Assembly (NCBI GenBank): GCA_020638855.1
Contig: JACKHT010000004.1
Span: 186,001-250,000, forward strand
Length of the DNA stretch: 64,000 nt
DNA from: Planctomycetota bacterium
GTDB lineage: Bacteria > Planctomycetota > UBA1135 > GCA-002686595
Reading direction: 5' to 3'
Of this stretch, positions 32,479 to 41,988 are shown one piece after another; within the stretch, counting starts at the first letter, position 1, and each line of letters begins with the position of its first letter. Made by a program: the position numbers and the translations under genes. The notes beneath the pieces are model-generated. The model was not told where the DNA came from and did no database searches. It saw only the letters and a program-made list of their open reading frames with translations.

Positions 32479-33522
32479 ATGCGCTTGCTTCTTGCCCTCA
32501 CGCTCCTCTGGCCCCTGAGCCCCTCCTCCAACGCCTGGCAAAAGCAAACCGCTCCGGCGCAAGCCACCGCCACGGTTGCTAGCGACAGCGACATCCTGCG
32601 GGAGTGCAAGACCGAGAAGCCGACCGAGCTGTTCACGCTCACCCGCGTGGTGGATGGGGACACGATTTGGATCGACCGCTACGGCAAACGCGAGAAGCTA
32701 CGCTTGCTTTCGGTCGATACCGAAGAGAAGTTCATGGAAGGCGGAGACCTTTCCGATTCCAAACCCAGCACCCGTTTCGGCGATGAATGCACCGGTTGGG
32801 CCCAGGGATTCTTCGCCCCCCGTACCGAACAGGAGGATCCCGTGCGCGTCGGACTTTCCTTCCCCGGCGGCGTCGAGGCCCGTGATGTCTACGGCCGGCT
32901 CTTGTGCCACGTGGTGACTGCGGAAGGAATCGACTTCAACCTGCTTTTGGTGCGCCGCGGCTTGAGCCCCTACTTCAACAAGTACGGCAACAGCCTGCTC
33001 TACCACGAACGCTTCGTCAGCGCCCAAAAGGCCGCCCAAGCCGAAGAACGCGGGATCTGGAACAAGAAGACCAACATCCAAGGCTCGCGACGCCCGTACG
33101 AGCGCTTGCTCCCTTGGTGGACGGCCCGCGCCGAGGCCATTGAGAGCTTCCGCAAGAAGGCCCAGAAAGATCCCATCCACTTCGTCGATGCCGAAGTGCC
33201 CGCAGCGCTGGAAGGCGCGCTGAAGGACGGTCCGGTGCGGGTGACCGCCTTGGGGTCGGTCTACAAGATCTACCCTGAGGACGATGGCAGCCGCACGGTC
33301 CTCCTGCGCAGCGGCGACAAGGAACACTCGCTGCGGGTGGTCATTCCCAAGGACCAGGTCCGCACCATGGAGGAATTCGACCTTGAGGGTTCGATCGAAG
33401 ACTTCCGCCAAAATTATCTGTTGATCGACGGCAACCTGGAGCGCGGGCCGCGCGGCTTCTACCTCGTGGACGTCAAACCCAGCGATTGGCGCCGTGCTGG
33501 CCCGGAACCGAAGTTCCAGTAG
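32479..33522 (+). CDS. Secreted staphylococcal-nuclease-like (SNase) protein
   Basis: The protein has 347 residues from ATG 32479, which opens a good signal peptide ('RLLLALTLLWPLSP'). An upstream in-frame extension would translate the tandem repeat and is not favoured. The SNase OB-fold spans about residues 55-200: 'FTLTRVVDGDTIWIDR' (Asp for calcium), 'EKLRLLSVDTEEKF', 'VYGRLLCHVVTAEGIDFNLL' and 'RRGLSPYFNKYGNS', then 'AAQAEERGIWNK'. The conserved catalytic Arg/Glu pair region is partly altered (LSVDTEEKF in place of xxIDAPE). A C-terminal beta-rich extension of about 130 residues is of unknown role. It is likely an extracellular or periplasmic nuclease. Confidence 0.82.
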   Translation: MRLLLALTLLWPLSPSSNAWQKQTAPAQATATVASDSDILRECKTEKPTELFTLTRVVDGDTIWIDRYGKREKLRLLSVDTEEKFMEGGDLSDSKPSTRFGDECTGWAQGFFAPRTEQEDPVRVGLSFPGGVEARDVYGRLLCHVVTAEGIDFNLLLVRRGLSPYFNKYGNSLLYHERFVSAQKAAQAEERGIWNKKTNIQGSRRPYERLLPWWTARAEAIESFRKKAQKDPIHFVDAEVPAALEGALKDGPVRVTALGSVYKIYPEDDGSRTVLLRSGDKEHSLRVVIPKDQVRTMEEFDLEGSIEDFRQNYLLIDGNLERGPRGFYLVDVKPSDWRRAGPEPKFQ

Positions 33523-33552
33523 GGCTGCGCTGCCTTTCGCGAGGCCCCAGCA

Positions 33553-34338
33553 CTAACGCTCGTGCACCAGGATTTCGACCCGTCGGAAGTCCACGGGGAA
33601 GCTCTCGGACTGCAAGCATAGGTAGCCCGAAGTCAGCAACTCGGGCTGCCCGCCCGCCAGCAGTTGGGCCGCATCGGCATCGCGGGTATCGAGCGTAGGC
33701 TGGGTGTATTCCAGCACCAAGGCGTCATCGACGAAGTGCCGGATGACCTCGCCGCCCCGCACTTCCACCCGCATGCGAACCCATTGGTCGTCGAACTGGG
33801 GGGGCGAGGTGGAGTTGGTGCAATGCTGCGTGTGTAGGGCCCCGTTCATGTGGACGTTGGTTCCCGGGGTGCAGAGGTTGGCGGTCGGTCGCTGATCGTC
33901 TTGGGTGCTGCCCAGGGTTTGCACCTCGATCGACACGGGGAAATCCTGGTCCACGCGCATGGTTTGGGGCGCTTGGCTGTGGATCATGACGCCGCTGTTG
34001 CGCCAAGCCCATCCGGCTCCGCCGGGGCATGCTTCGCCCACGAAGCGGTACTCCACCAGCAAGTCATAGTTCGAGAAGGGGGCGTCGAAGAACAGGTGAC
34101 CATAGTGACCATCAAACTGGTCGTACGCGTCGTAGCGCACCTTCAGGAGGCCGTCCTCGACTCGGAAGGTCTGGCCAAAGTTGTCCCCGAGCTCAAAGCC
34201 GGTGATCTTGGGCTGCCAGCCATCCAGGTTCCTGCCGTTGAAGAGCGGAACCCAGCGCTCTTGGGCCACAGGCGCAGGGCTGTGGCAAGCGGCCAGGAGC
34301 AGGAGCGAGATGAGCGCAATGGGGCGGGGGAACAGCAT
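33553..34338 (-). CDS. DUF1080 (3-keto-disaccharide hydrolase-like) lipoprotein
   Basis: The protein has 261 residues; the lipobox is 'LLLAAC'. The DUF1080 concanavalin-like fold is evident from 'WVPLFNGRNLDGWQPKITGF', 'DLLVEYRFVGE', 'RNSGVMIHSQAPQ', 'FPVSIEVQTLG' and 'SGYLCLQSESFPVDFRRVEI'. Members bind or hydrolyse sugars and are greatly expanded in planctomycetes. It is the last gene of an apparent operon after the lectin-like and cutC genes (six bases from cutC). Confidence 0.88.
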   Translation of the reverse strand: MLFPRPIALISLLLLAACHSPAPVAQERWVPLFNGRNLDGWQPKITGFELGDNFGQTFRVEDGLLKVRYDAYDQFDGHYGHLFFDAPFSNYDLLVEYRFVGEACPGGAGWAWRNSGVMIHSQAPQTMRVDQDFPVSIEVQTLGSTQDDQRPTANLCTPGTNVHMNGALHTQHCTNSTSPPQFDDQWVRMRVEVRGGEVIRHFVDDALVLEYTQPTLDTRDADAAQLLAGGQPELLTSGYLCLQSESFPVDFRRVEILVHER

Positions 34339-34344
34339 GGGAGA

Positions 34345-35082
34345 TCAAACTTGACGCATGGCGTCCAAGTAGCGCCGGATTTCCTCGACGCTGGTGGTGG
34401 TGCGGGCATGCCGTGCGGGATCGTGCAGATCGCAGGCGAGGTTGGTGTATTCCACCACGGGCGGCATGGGGGTTCTAGCGCTGAAGTGCAGGCTCCGGGC
34501 TCCACTCTCGCGCAAGACACGCGCTGCATTCTCCGCCCGCACTCCACCGCCCGGCATGATCTCCAGACCGACCGGACTCGCTTGGACCAAGCGGCGCAAA
34601 AGGGACAAACCGGCGACCACGTTTTGGCGCTGCCCCGAAGTCAAGATGCGCGCCACCCTCAGCTCGCCCAAGACTTGCATGGCCTCGAACGGATCGGCGA
34701 CCCCATCGAACGCGCGGTGGAAGCAAACGGGTAGATCACCTGCCGCATCGACCCAACGGGCCATGGCATCCTGATCGACGCGCCCATCGGGGGTCAGCGC
34801 GCCAACGGCGACGCCCCTGGCTCCCATTTCACGCGCCATGACGATGTCCTCGGTCATGGTGGCCACTTCGGACTCGTCGTACACGAAGTCGCCTGCCCTC
34901 GGACGGATCAAAACCACCACATCGATCCCCAGGCGGCACGCGCTGCGCAACAAACCCGCGCTGGGGGTGAGTCCACCCACCGCGAGCTCCTGACAAAGTT
35001 CGATCCGGTGCGCCCCCGCCTCGAAGGCGGCGAACGCACCGGATCCGCTATCCACACACACTTCGCTGTGGATCTCGGTCAT
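34345..35082 (-). CDS. cutC: CutC family protein
   Basis: The 245-residue TIM-barrel protein contains all CutC signatures: 'EVCVDSGSGAFAAFEAGAHR', 'IELCQELAVGGLTPSAGLL', 'VVVLIRPRAGDFVYDESE', 'GVAVGALTPDGRVDQ', 'FHRAFDGVADPFEAMQ' and 'EIMPGGGVRAENAARV'. It was first linked to copper homeostasis, though the biochemical activity remains unsettled. The gene starts seven bases downstream of the lectin-like gene stop. Confidence 0.93.
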   Translation of the reverse strand: MTEIHSEVCVDSGSGAFAAFEAGAHRIELCQELAVGGLTPSAGLLRSACRLGIDVVVLIRPRAGDFVYDESEVATMTEDIVMAREMGARGVAVGALTPDGRVDQDAMARWVDAAGDLPVCFHRAFDGVADPFEAMQVLGELRVARILTSGQRQNVVAGLSLLRRLVQASPVGLEIMPGGGVRAENAARVLRESGARSLHFSARTPMPPVVEYTNLACDLHDPARHARTTTSVEEIRRYLDAMRQV

Positions 35083-35089
35083 GTTGTCC

Positions 35090-35536
35090 CTAGAAGGTGA
35101 CGCTGACCCCGTTCGAGAAGTTCGAAGCGCCCGCAGCCTCGCGGTGCCACAACTGGAAGTGCCAGGTTTGGCCCGTCATGATCTGCGGCGAACCGGTGAC
35201 CGGAACGGTCAGCGGAACGTCGTAGCCGCTACCGACCGTCGAGGTTCCCACTGCGTTTTGCAGCACGCCGCTAGCATCAAACAGACCCACCGAGTTGAGC
35301 GCTCCGGGCACGTTGTAGCGACCGAATACGTTGCCTCCGGAAACCGACAGGCACAGGCGGCCTTGGCTGACCACAATCCCGGGGTCGCTCGACGCGGTAC
35401 CCACCAGGAAGTAACCGAATTGGTTCGTCGGGCCGTTGGTCGCCTCCAAGTGCAGACCGCTGGGAGCTGCCGCCGAGTTGCTGGCGGACAAATGGGTCGG
35501 AACCCCGGTGGAGTTGTTGTTGGCCGGGTCACAGAA
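35090..35536 (-). repeat. Surface module copy 2 (C-terminal, about 148 residues)
   Basis: The encoded domain begins 'FCDPANNNSTGVPTHL' and contains 'NQFGYFLVGTASSDPG', 'GRLCLSVSGGNVFGRYN', 'VGTSTVGSGYDVPLTVP' and 'TGQTWHFQLWHREAAGASNF' then SNGVSVTF. It is closest to the copy at 50823-51272, with which it shares the T-S-T-x-G-S-G-Y-D-V-P insert and the W-H-F-Q-x-W-H-R ending. Confidence 0.87.
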
Positions 35537-36406
35537 CGAGGTGCCCACTTGACCGCCGTCCCACTCGACGAGGTACGAGTTGGTTTGCAGGTGGTTGAGC
35601 TCTGCGTCGTTCCATTCGCCCGAAGCGAACATTTCCGCGTAGTCCTCAGCACCACCCGAGCCGCTGGTGTTGTTGGGTTCGCCAACCGCCCAGTTGGAAA
35701 AGCTGAACGCCTCGCCGGTCACCCACTTCCAGCCGCCACCCGGCTCGGAGAAGTTGGGGTCGTTCACGTCTTGGTACAAACCGATCCAGGGGCGCGAAAC
35801 GTTGAGGTTGTTGAGCAGCCAATCCAGCTCGGCTTGGTCGGTGATCGTCACCAAATGCCCGGCGTTGCCTGCGTACATGCTGGCCTCCGCGGCCGCTTTG
35901 GCGGAGAGCCAATCGGTGTAGCCGTCGTAGATCTTGTACGCGTGCCCGTTGTTCGGGTTGACGATCGGCAGGTCCGGGATCACCTCAAAAGTGCCCGTGC
36001 TGCCGGGGACGGTGCCGTAGGTGCCCACGCGCAGGTAGTAGGTGGTTCCAGCCGTGGCTGCAAAGGTAAGCGAACTCTGCAAGCCGCACGCATCGTCATT
36101 GCAGGCAATTTCCGCGCCACCGCAGCTGTCGTACACGGCAATTTTGGTGTCATGGGAAGCGCCACCGCAGGTGGTGAAGATGTGGTCGGCCGATTGTGTT
36201 GCCGTCCAGGCAAACCACACGTCAAAGTTGATTGTGCCGCAAACAGAGGTGTCGAGACCAGCCGTTGCCGCAGTTTGGTCGAAGGCGTGGGGGCCTTGGC
36301 CGCTGATGACGGTGGCCGTGGTGCATTCGTCGCCGCCTTGGGCAAACAGCGAAGTGCCGCCGAGACCGGCGATTAGAAGGGTAGAGAGCCAGAGAGAGCT
36401 ACGCAT
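35090..36406 (-). CDS. Secreted C-type-lectin protein with C-terminal surface module
   Basis: The protein has 438 residues from ATG 36406. The signal peptide ends near 'GTSLFAQ'. Domains are a PPC-like beta-sandwich (about 23-140, 'DVWFAWTATQSADHIFTTCG', 'LTFAATAGTTYYLRVGTYG'), then a C-type lectin fold (about 155-285, 'GHLVTITDQAELDWLLNNLN', 'PWIGLYQD', 'WKWVTGEAFSFSNWAVGEPN' with the EPN sugar-type motif, 'GEWND'), and the shared 148-residue module. It is predicted to be an extracellular carbohydrate-binding protein. It heads a three-gene unit with cutC and the DUF1080 lipoprotein. Confidence 0.86.
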   Translation of the reverse strand: MRSSLWLSTLLIAGLGGTSLFAQGGDECTTATVISGQGPHAFDQTAATAGLDTSVCGTINFDVWFAWTATQSADHIFTTCGGASHDTKIAVYDSCGGAEIACNDDACGLQSSLTFAATAGTTYYLRVGTYGTVPGSTGTFEVIPDLPIVNPNNGHAYKIYDGYTDWLSAKAAAEASMYAGNAGHLVTITDQAELDWLLNNLNVSRPWIGLYQDVNDPNFSEPGGGWKWVTGEAFSFSNWAVGEPNNTSGSGGAEDYAEMFASGEWNDAELNHLQTNSYLVEWDGGQVGTSFCDPANNNSTGVPTHLSASNSAAAPSGLHLEATNGPTNQFGYFLVGTASSDPGIVVSQGRLCLSVSGGNVFGRYNVPGALNSVGLFDASGVLQNAVGTSTVGSGYDVPLTVPVTGSPQIMTGQTWHFQLWHREAAGASNFSNGVSVTF

Positions 36407-36585
36407 CGCGATGAATCGATTGTTTGGAAGGTAGGTTGAGAGACCAAAGGCCGAATGGGCCCTTACCCAAGCAATCCTAGCAGGTTGGCGGGGTTGGGGT
36501 GGCGCCTCCAACAGAATCCAAACGGGCCGTGCGGAAGCGCACTCTGGCCGGGCGAAAACGGGGTCTTGCGATAGGATGGGCCACT

Positions 36586-37158
36586 GTGAAACACGCCCCC
36601 ATACCCATCCTTTTCCTGGTCCTTGCCGCCCTCCCCGCCTGCAAGGCCTCCATGGACCTCGAAATCCTGACCGATCCCGAGTCGCGAATTGGTGCAGAGG
36701 TCCAAGCCTACCCAGCCGGGGTGATACCCGGCGTCCGCTGGGAGTGGCCCCGTAGCGATCGCGACGTCTGGTTTGGTCGCTTCGCCTACAACTTCGCCGA
36801 CCGCGGCGATTTTGGGGAACACGACGACGAGTCCGGCGGGGGCTTCGGCCTCGGGGCCGGCTGGCGGCGCTGGCAGGACGACCAAAAGCTGGGGTGGCAC
36901 TACGGGGCGCGGCTGGACTTCTGGGACTTGGACATCGATTGGCGCGACAACGCACCCACCACCCGCCAGGGCGCCACCAACGTATTGGTGGTGCAGCCCA
37001 CCATCGAGGGTGGGTACTCTTGGAACGTGCGCAAGGGGGGTCGCTTGGACCTGACCCTGGGCTTGGGCGCCGAGCTCAACGTCAGCACCGATGGCGAGGA
37101 CGTGGGCGAGGGAGCGATCTTGCTGCTCGGAATCAGTTACATGCCCAGCAAGCGCTAA
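36586..37158 (+). CDS. Lipoprotein with outer-membrane beta-barrel-like repeats, hypothetical
   Basis: The protein has 190 residues from GTG 36586. The signal peptide ends at lipobox 'LAALPAC'. The mature part alternates amphipathic strands with aromatic ends ('VWFGRFAYNFADRGDF', 'GFGLGAGWRRWQDDQKLGWH', 'YGARLDFWDLDIDWRD', 'LDLTLGLGAELNVS'), resembling a small eight-stranded beta-barrel. The start is chosen for the signal sequence; AGGATGG lies just upstream. The family is unrecognised. It is followed 26 bases later by the giant haem protein gene. Confidence 0.65.
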   Translation: MKHAPIPILFLVLAALPACKASMDLEILTDPESRIGAEVQAYPAGVIPGVRWEWPRSDRDVWFGRFAYNFADRGDFGEHDDESGGGFGLGAGWRRWQDDQKLGWHYGARLDFWDLDIDWRDNAPTTRQGATNVLVVQPTIEGGYSWNVRKGGRLDLTLGLGAELNVSTDGEDVGEGAILLLGISYMPSKR

Positions 37159-37184
37159 CGCCCAAAGACCTCGTACCCCAATCG

Positions 37185-40100
37185 ATGCAGAACCGCTTCC
37201 TTTTGGCCGTCAGCCTGGCCTTGTTGGTTTCTCCTGCCCCGGCCCAATCCACTTCCCCTCGGCAACTGTTCGACGGCTCGAGCCTTGCGGGCTGGAGCGG
37301 GGATCCGTCGCTGTGGACCGTGGATGCGGGCCAAATCGTGGGAAGCACCGTGGACCACCCTATCGAGTCCAATACGTTCCTCGTGTGGCAAGGCGGCGAA
37401 GTCGAAGATTTCGTTCTACGGGTCAAGTTGCGCATCGAAGGGAGCAACAACTCCGGCATCCAATACCGCAGCCAACGCATCGAACCCGATGGCTTTGCGT
37501 TGCGCGGATACCAGTGCGACGTACACCCCAACCCGAACTACGTGGGCATGCTCTATAGCGAGCAAACCGGTCGCGGGATCCTGGCGGAGCGCGGTTCCAA
37601 GGCAATCTTTGATGCCGAGGGAAGCCGTCGGGTCGTCGGAAGTTTGGAGCAGGCTTCCGACCTCGACGTGGGGCAGTGGAACGAATACACGGTCATCGCC
37701 AGTGGCAACCATCTGTTGCACCAGGTGAATGGCATCACAACGGTCGATGTGATCGACGGAGCTACGAATAGGCTCTCCAAGGGCCTTTTGGGGCTCCAAT
37801 TGCACGTTGGACCGGGCATGACCCTGCGCGCCAAGGACATCGAGCTCACCCGGCTGAGCCGAATCGCTGCCAGCGCTCGCCTGGAGGAATCCGTCGCAGC
37901 CTCGCGAGCCCGCTTGGAGGCGCAAGGACAAGCGCAACCAAGAGAGGCTGAAGTCGTACCTGCGTGGATTTGGGGCGAGGATCTCGACCAGGCCCAGGAG
38001 TTTCGACGGACCTGGGAACTGCCGGCAGGTCCGGTCCAGGCGCAGCTGTATGCCACCTGCGACAACCGCATGCGACTCTCGATCAATGGCCAAGAAGTCG
38101 CGGTCAGCAACGTTTGGGAGCGCCCGGTGCGCCTCAACGTCAGCGAGTACCTCCACCCGGGCGCCAGCAACGAATTGTCGGTACTCGCCAACAACCAGGG
38201 GGGACCTGCCGGCCTGGTGGTCGAACTCGTCCTGATGGACGAATCGGGTTCCACCTCCGCAATTCGGACCGGCGATGACCATTGGCAGGTTCGCGCAAAG
38301 GGAGCCACACAATGGACCCAACCCAAGAACCTGGGCCCCTTGGGAGTCGCGCCTTGGGGTCAACCCGAAGAACACGCGGACCCCTCGCAGTTCGCCAGCC
38401 CCCCGCCGCCGGGCGGCGCCGAGCTACAAACCTTGCCGGGGTTCCGCGTCCAGCGTATCTACACGGTGCCCAAAGAAACGATGGGGTCGTGGGTGAGCCT
38501 GGCCCAAGACGACTTGGGCCGACTCTACGTTTCGGATCAGGCCGACATGGGCCTGTTCCGCATCACGCTGACCGAAGGCGGAACCGGCAAACCCGACGTA
38601 GACCCGATTCCGGTGCCCTTGTCGGGCGCTCAGGGTTTGGCATGGGTGGGCGGCGCGCTCTACGTGCACAAGAGCGGCGACGGTCTGTTCCGGGTGACCG
38701 ACACCGATGGCGATGACCAGCTCGACCTGGTCGAACGCTTGCCCGGCGCTTCGGGTGGCGGCGAACACGGCAACCACGGGATCATCCCAGGGCCGAACGG
38801 CACGCTGTTGCTGACCGCCGGCAACCACACCGAGTTGCCCCATGAGCTGTGGCAAGGACGAGCCGCTTCGCGCTGGCAAGAAGACTTGTTGCTTCCACGT
38901 TTGTGGGATGCCAACGGGCACGCGCGCGGCATTCTGGCCCCCGGGGGCTGGATTGCCGAGGTCTCGCCCTCAAGCGGCGAGTACCGGGTGATCACCACGG
39001 GCTTCCGCAATACCTACGACCTTGCCCAGAACCGCTTCGGGGATCTGTTTGTGTTCGACTCGGACATGGAGTGGGACATGGGCATGCCCTGGTACCGGCC
39101 GACGCGGATTTGTTTGGCCCAGAGTGGCGCGGACTTCGGTTGGCGCAGCGGCTCGGGCAAGTGGCCCGACTACTACGAGGACAGTCTGCCGGCGCTGGTT
39201 GATATCGGACCGGGTTCGCCCACGGGCGTGGTGTTTGGCACAGGTTCCAAGTTCCCTCCGCGCTACCAAGATGCGTTGTTCGCGCTCGATTGGACTTTTG
39301 GGACGATCTACGCGATCCACATCACCCCCGAAGGGGCGGGGTATGTCGCTACGCCCGAAGAATTTGTGTCGGGAGCGCCCTTGCCCCTGACCGACGCGAT
39401 CGTGGGGCTGGATGGCGCGCTGTACTTCACCACCGGCGGCCGTGGAACCCAATCGGGTCTGTATCGCGTGACGTACGAAGGCGAAGAGTCGACCGGTCCA
39501 GCCAACCCAGCGAGCCACCCCGAGGCCAACCAAGCTCGCGAACTGCGCCATCGCTTGGAAACCTACCATGGTCGGATCGATCCCCAAGCCCTGGACCTCG
39601 CATGGCCCTACCTGGGGAGCCCGGATCGCGTGTTGCGCTTTGCGGCACGGCTTGCGATCGAAGCTCAGCCGGTCTCGACCTGGGCTGGACGCGCGATCGC
39701 CGAACGGGATCCGCAGGCTCGCATCACTGCGGCGGTGGCTTTGGCCCGCTCAGGGACGGAGGATTGGCGTGGACCGCTGCTTGAGGACCTGTTGGGCCTC
39801 CCGCTGGAGGAACTGACCGAAGGACAATTCCTCGGCGCCATGCGCGCCTATGGCTTGGTCTTCCTCCGCATGGGCGCGCCGGGTGCAGCACTGCGGGAAC
39901 GTATCGAGGCGCGACTCTTGCCCTTGTTGCCCGCATCCAGCGCCCACCGTAATACCGAGTTGATCCGGCTCTTGGTGTACCTCGAAAGTCCGGGCATCGT
40001 ACCCAAGACCCTGGCCCTCATCGCTGCCACCCCCGATCCAGAGCCGACGATGGGTTCCCCGTTGATCCGGCGCAACGAGGGGTATGGGGGAAGCATCGCC

Positions 40101-40886
40101 CGCATGCTGGCGACGCCGCCGCCCACGCAAGCTTTGGGCTACGCCTTCCTGCTGCGCAACGTTCACGTGGGTTGGTCGCTAGCGGAACGCCGCGCGTACT
40201 TGGATTTCCTCCAGCACGCCGCCACTTTCCCGGGTGGCAACAGCTACACCGGTTTCCTCGAAGCGATTCGGGCGGACTTCTTGGCGAATGCCTCCGAAGA
40301 AGAGCGCGCAGCTTTGGCGGGAGCTGCTTCCCAGCCCTTGGCGTCGGTGGAAGACCTCGTCGTAAAGCCGCCACAAGGGCCCGGACGTGCATGGACCGTC
40401 GCAGGAGCGCTGACCAGCCTGAAGGCTCCCGATGCCCTACGCAACCGGGACTTTGAAGCGGGGCGCAACCTCTTCCACGCGGCCGCCTGCGTCGCCTGCC
40501 ACCGCTACGATGGGCAGGGAGGATCGATCGGGCCGGATCTGACCACCGTACGCAACAAGTTCCAATTGACCGACCTGATGGAGTCGATCGTAGAGCCCAG
40601 CAAGATCATCTCAGACCAATACGGTTCGGCGCTGGTCACCCTGCGCGACGGAAGCACCGCGGTGGGCCGCGTGATCGAACGCGACGGCAAGTTGGAAATC
40701 TATGGAACCAACCCCACCGCCGACCCAATCCGGGTCGAGCGGTCCAAGGTTTTGTCCATGGTCCCATCGCCCACGTCGCAAATGCCTCCTGGCCTCTTGA
40801 ACGCCCTCTCCGAGGACGAAATGCGCGACCTGGTGGCCTTCCTGCTTTCGCGCGGCAATCCCGCAGATCCGATGTTCGCTCGCTAG
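37185..40886 (+). CDS. Giant secreted DUF1080 / beta-propeller / HEAT / cytochrome c protein
   Basis: The protein has 1233 residues from ATG 37185 (signal peptide 'FLLAVSLALLVSPAPAQ'). Domains are DUF1080 (about 25-215, 'LFDGSSLAGWSGDPSLWTVD', 'SNNSGIQYRSQRIEPDGFAL'), then a galactose-binding-like segment (about 260-360, 'AQLYATCDNRMRLSINGQEV'). A sorbosone-dehydrogenase-like propeller follows (about 410-760, 'PGFRVQRIYTVPKETMGSWV', 'HGNHGIIPGPNGTLLLTAGN'), then HEAT-like helices (about 770-1080). The C-terminal haem module has CVACH near residue 1101, 'GSIGPDLTTVRNKF' and 'SIVEPSKIISDQYGSAL'. Such planctomycete proteins are thought to couple polymer or sugar oxidation to periplasmic electron transfer. 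The substrate is unknown. Confidence 0.88.
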   Translation: MQNRFLLAVSLALLVSPAPAQSTSPRQLFDGSSLAGWSGDPSLWTVDAGQIVGSTVDHPIESNTFLVWQGGEVEDFVLRVKLRIEGSNNSGIQYRSQRIEPDGFALRGYQCDVHPNPNYVGMLYSEQTGRGILAERGSKAIFDAEGSRRVVGSLEQASDLDVGQWNEYTVIASGNHLLHQVNGITTVDVIDGATNRLSKGLLGLQLHVGPGMTLRAKDIELTRLSRIAASARLEESVAASRARLEAQGQAQPREAEVVPAWIWGEDLDQAQEFRRTWELPAGPVQAQLYATCDNRMRLSINGQEVAVSNVWERPVRLNVSEYLHPGASNELSVLANNQGGPAGLVVELVLMDESGSTSAIRTGDDHWQVRAKGATQWTQPKNLGPLGVAPWGQPEEHADPSQFASPPPPGGAELQTLPGFRVQRIYTVPKETMGSWVSLAQDDLGRLYVSDQADMGLFRITLTEGGTGKPDVDPIPVPLSGAQGLAWVGGALYVHKSGDGLFRVTDTDGDDQLDLVERLPGASGGGEHGNHGIIPGPNGTLLLTAGNHTELPHELWQGRAASRWQEDLLLPRLWDANGHARGILAPGGWIAEVSPSSGEYRVITTGFRNTYDLAQNRFGDLFVFDSDMEWDMGMPWYRPTRICLAQSGADFGWRSGSGKWPDYYEDSLPALVDIGPGSPTGVVFGTGSKFPPRYQDALFALDWTFGTIYAIHITPEGAGYVATPEEFVSGAPLPLTDAIVGLDGALYFTTGGRGTQSGLYRVTYEGEESTGPANPASHPEANQARELRHRLETYHGRIDPQALDLAWPYLGSPDRVLRFAARLAIEAQPVSTWAGRAIAERDPQARITAAVALARSGTEDWRGPLLEDLLGLPLEELTEGQFLGAMRAYGLVFLRMGAPGAALRERIEARLLPLLPASSAHRNTELIRLLVYLESPGIVPKTLALIAATPDPEPTMGSPLIRRNEGYGGSIARMLATPPPTQALGYAFLLRNVHVGWSLAERRAYLDFLQHAATFPGGNSYTGFLEAIRADFLANASEEERAALAGAASQPLASVEDLVVKPPQGPGRAWTVAGALTSLKAPDALRNRDFEAGRNLFHAAACVACHRYDGQGGSIGPDLTTVRNKFQLTDLMESIVEPSKIISDQYGSALVTLRDGSTAVGRVIERDGKLEIYGTNPTADPIRVERSKVLSMVPSPTSQMPPGLLNALSEDEMRDLVAFLLSRGNPADPMFAR

Positions 40887-40911
40887 TGCAAGCCGCTGGG
40901 TTTCGGTTGCG

Positions 40912-41988
40912 CTAACGCACCTGTCGCAAGCCAGCGAGCGCCCGCTGGGACCGTTCGAAGCGTGGGGTATCGTCCGCGCGCCGGGCGGCTTGCATGAGTT
41001 GACCGTAGATCCGTTCCGCTGCGGAAGTGTCGCCGCTAGCGAGGGTCAGGCGCGCAATCTGTTCGAGCCGTTCCAAGTTGCTGGGATCCGCCCACCAAGC
41101 CTGTTGGAGATGGCGGATGGCGTTTTCGGAGGCCAGCAGCTCTTCGTAGCGTGCACGTGCACTTTGGGCGAGTTCCGGGAGATCCAGGTCCAACGCGACT
41201 TGCGCTAGCAGGTACCACGTGCGGCTTTGGTAGGGCGCCGCGTCGCAGGCCGCCTGCGCGGCTTCGCGGAGGCCTTTGGTCCCGTCGTCTTCGTACAGGA
41301 GCGACGCCCACCCATACAGCACATCGGGGTCTTCGGGATGGGTCTGCAGCAAGGGCTCTAGCTCGATTCGGGCAGCTTCCAAGTTGCCGGTGCGCAACCA
41401 CACGATGCCGCGCGCGCGGTGCGCTTGCCAATCCTCGGGGGCTGCTTCCAAAACTCGGGCATAGTGCTCCAGCGCCTCGCGCGAACGTCCTAGCGAGTGG
41501 TAGCAATGGCCCAATTGACGCGTTCGGCCCACGCTCGAGGGCGATTGCCGCAAAAGCCGCTCGTAGCACTCGATCGCATCGCTGTAGCGCTGCAGACGGA
41601 AAAAGCTGGCGGCCATCAGGAGCAGAGCGGGGGGGTAGTCGGGTTCTTGCAGCAAGAGCTCGCGGCTGAGTCCCACCGCCCGCCACACGTCCGAGGCTTG
41701 GTACGCGAGCACCGCTTCCCCATAGGGCACCGCATGGGCCGGTGCAGGCCACTCGGTGGGCAACCATTCGTTCCAGCGCCCCGCTTCCGCCTTTGGGAGC
41801 AAGCGCGCATCCAAGGCCTGCGCCTCGCGCCGCAAAGCGGCTTCTCGCGCCAAGCCCTGCAAACGCCCATCCGGGTTGGCTTCCGCTTGGGTCGATGGGA
41901 TGCCCTGCGTGGCCGCGCGGATTTCCGTTGCCGCCATGCCTGCGAACACAACCAGCCACAGGGCGCCGATCGCGATGCTCCTATTCAT
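40912..41988 (-). CDS. Secreted TPR protein
   Basis: The protein has 358 residues and a signal peptide or N-terminal anchor ('IAIGALWLVVFAGMAATEI'). At least five TPR units are visible between about residues 100 and 340 ('ALLLMAASFFRLQRYSDAIE', 'GHCYHSLGRSREALEHYARV', 'HRARGIVWLRTGNLEAARIE', 'LYGWASLLYEDDGTKGLREA'). It is a periplasmic protein-interaction scaffold. Its start overlaps the stop of the UnbV gene by eight bases, so the two are translationally coupled; proteins of this pairing are common in planctomycetes. Confidence 0.82.
   Translation of the reverse strand: MNRSIAIGALWLVVFAGMAATEIRAATQGIPSTQAEANPDGRLQGLAREAALRREAQALDARLLPKAEAGRWNEWLPTEWPAPAHAVPYGEAVLAYQASDVWRAVGLSRELLLQEPDYPPALLLMAASFFRLQRYSDAIECYERLLRQSPSSVGRTRQLGHCYHSLGRSREALEHYARVLEAAPEDWQAHRARGIVWLRTGNLEAARIELEPLLQTHPEDPDVLYGWASLLYEDDGTKGLREAAQAACDAAPYQSRTWYLLAQVALDLDLPELAQSARARYEELLASENAIRHLQQAWWADPSNLERLEQIARLTLASGDTSAAERIYGQLMQAARRADDTPRFERSQRALAGLRQVR

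Noticed and set aside
36894..37184. Upstream extension of the giant DUF1080/haem protein
   Set aside because: It overlaps the beta-barrel lipoprotein gene in another frame; ATG 37185 opens a good signal peptide.
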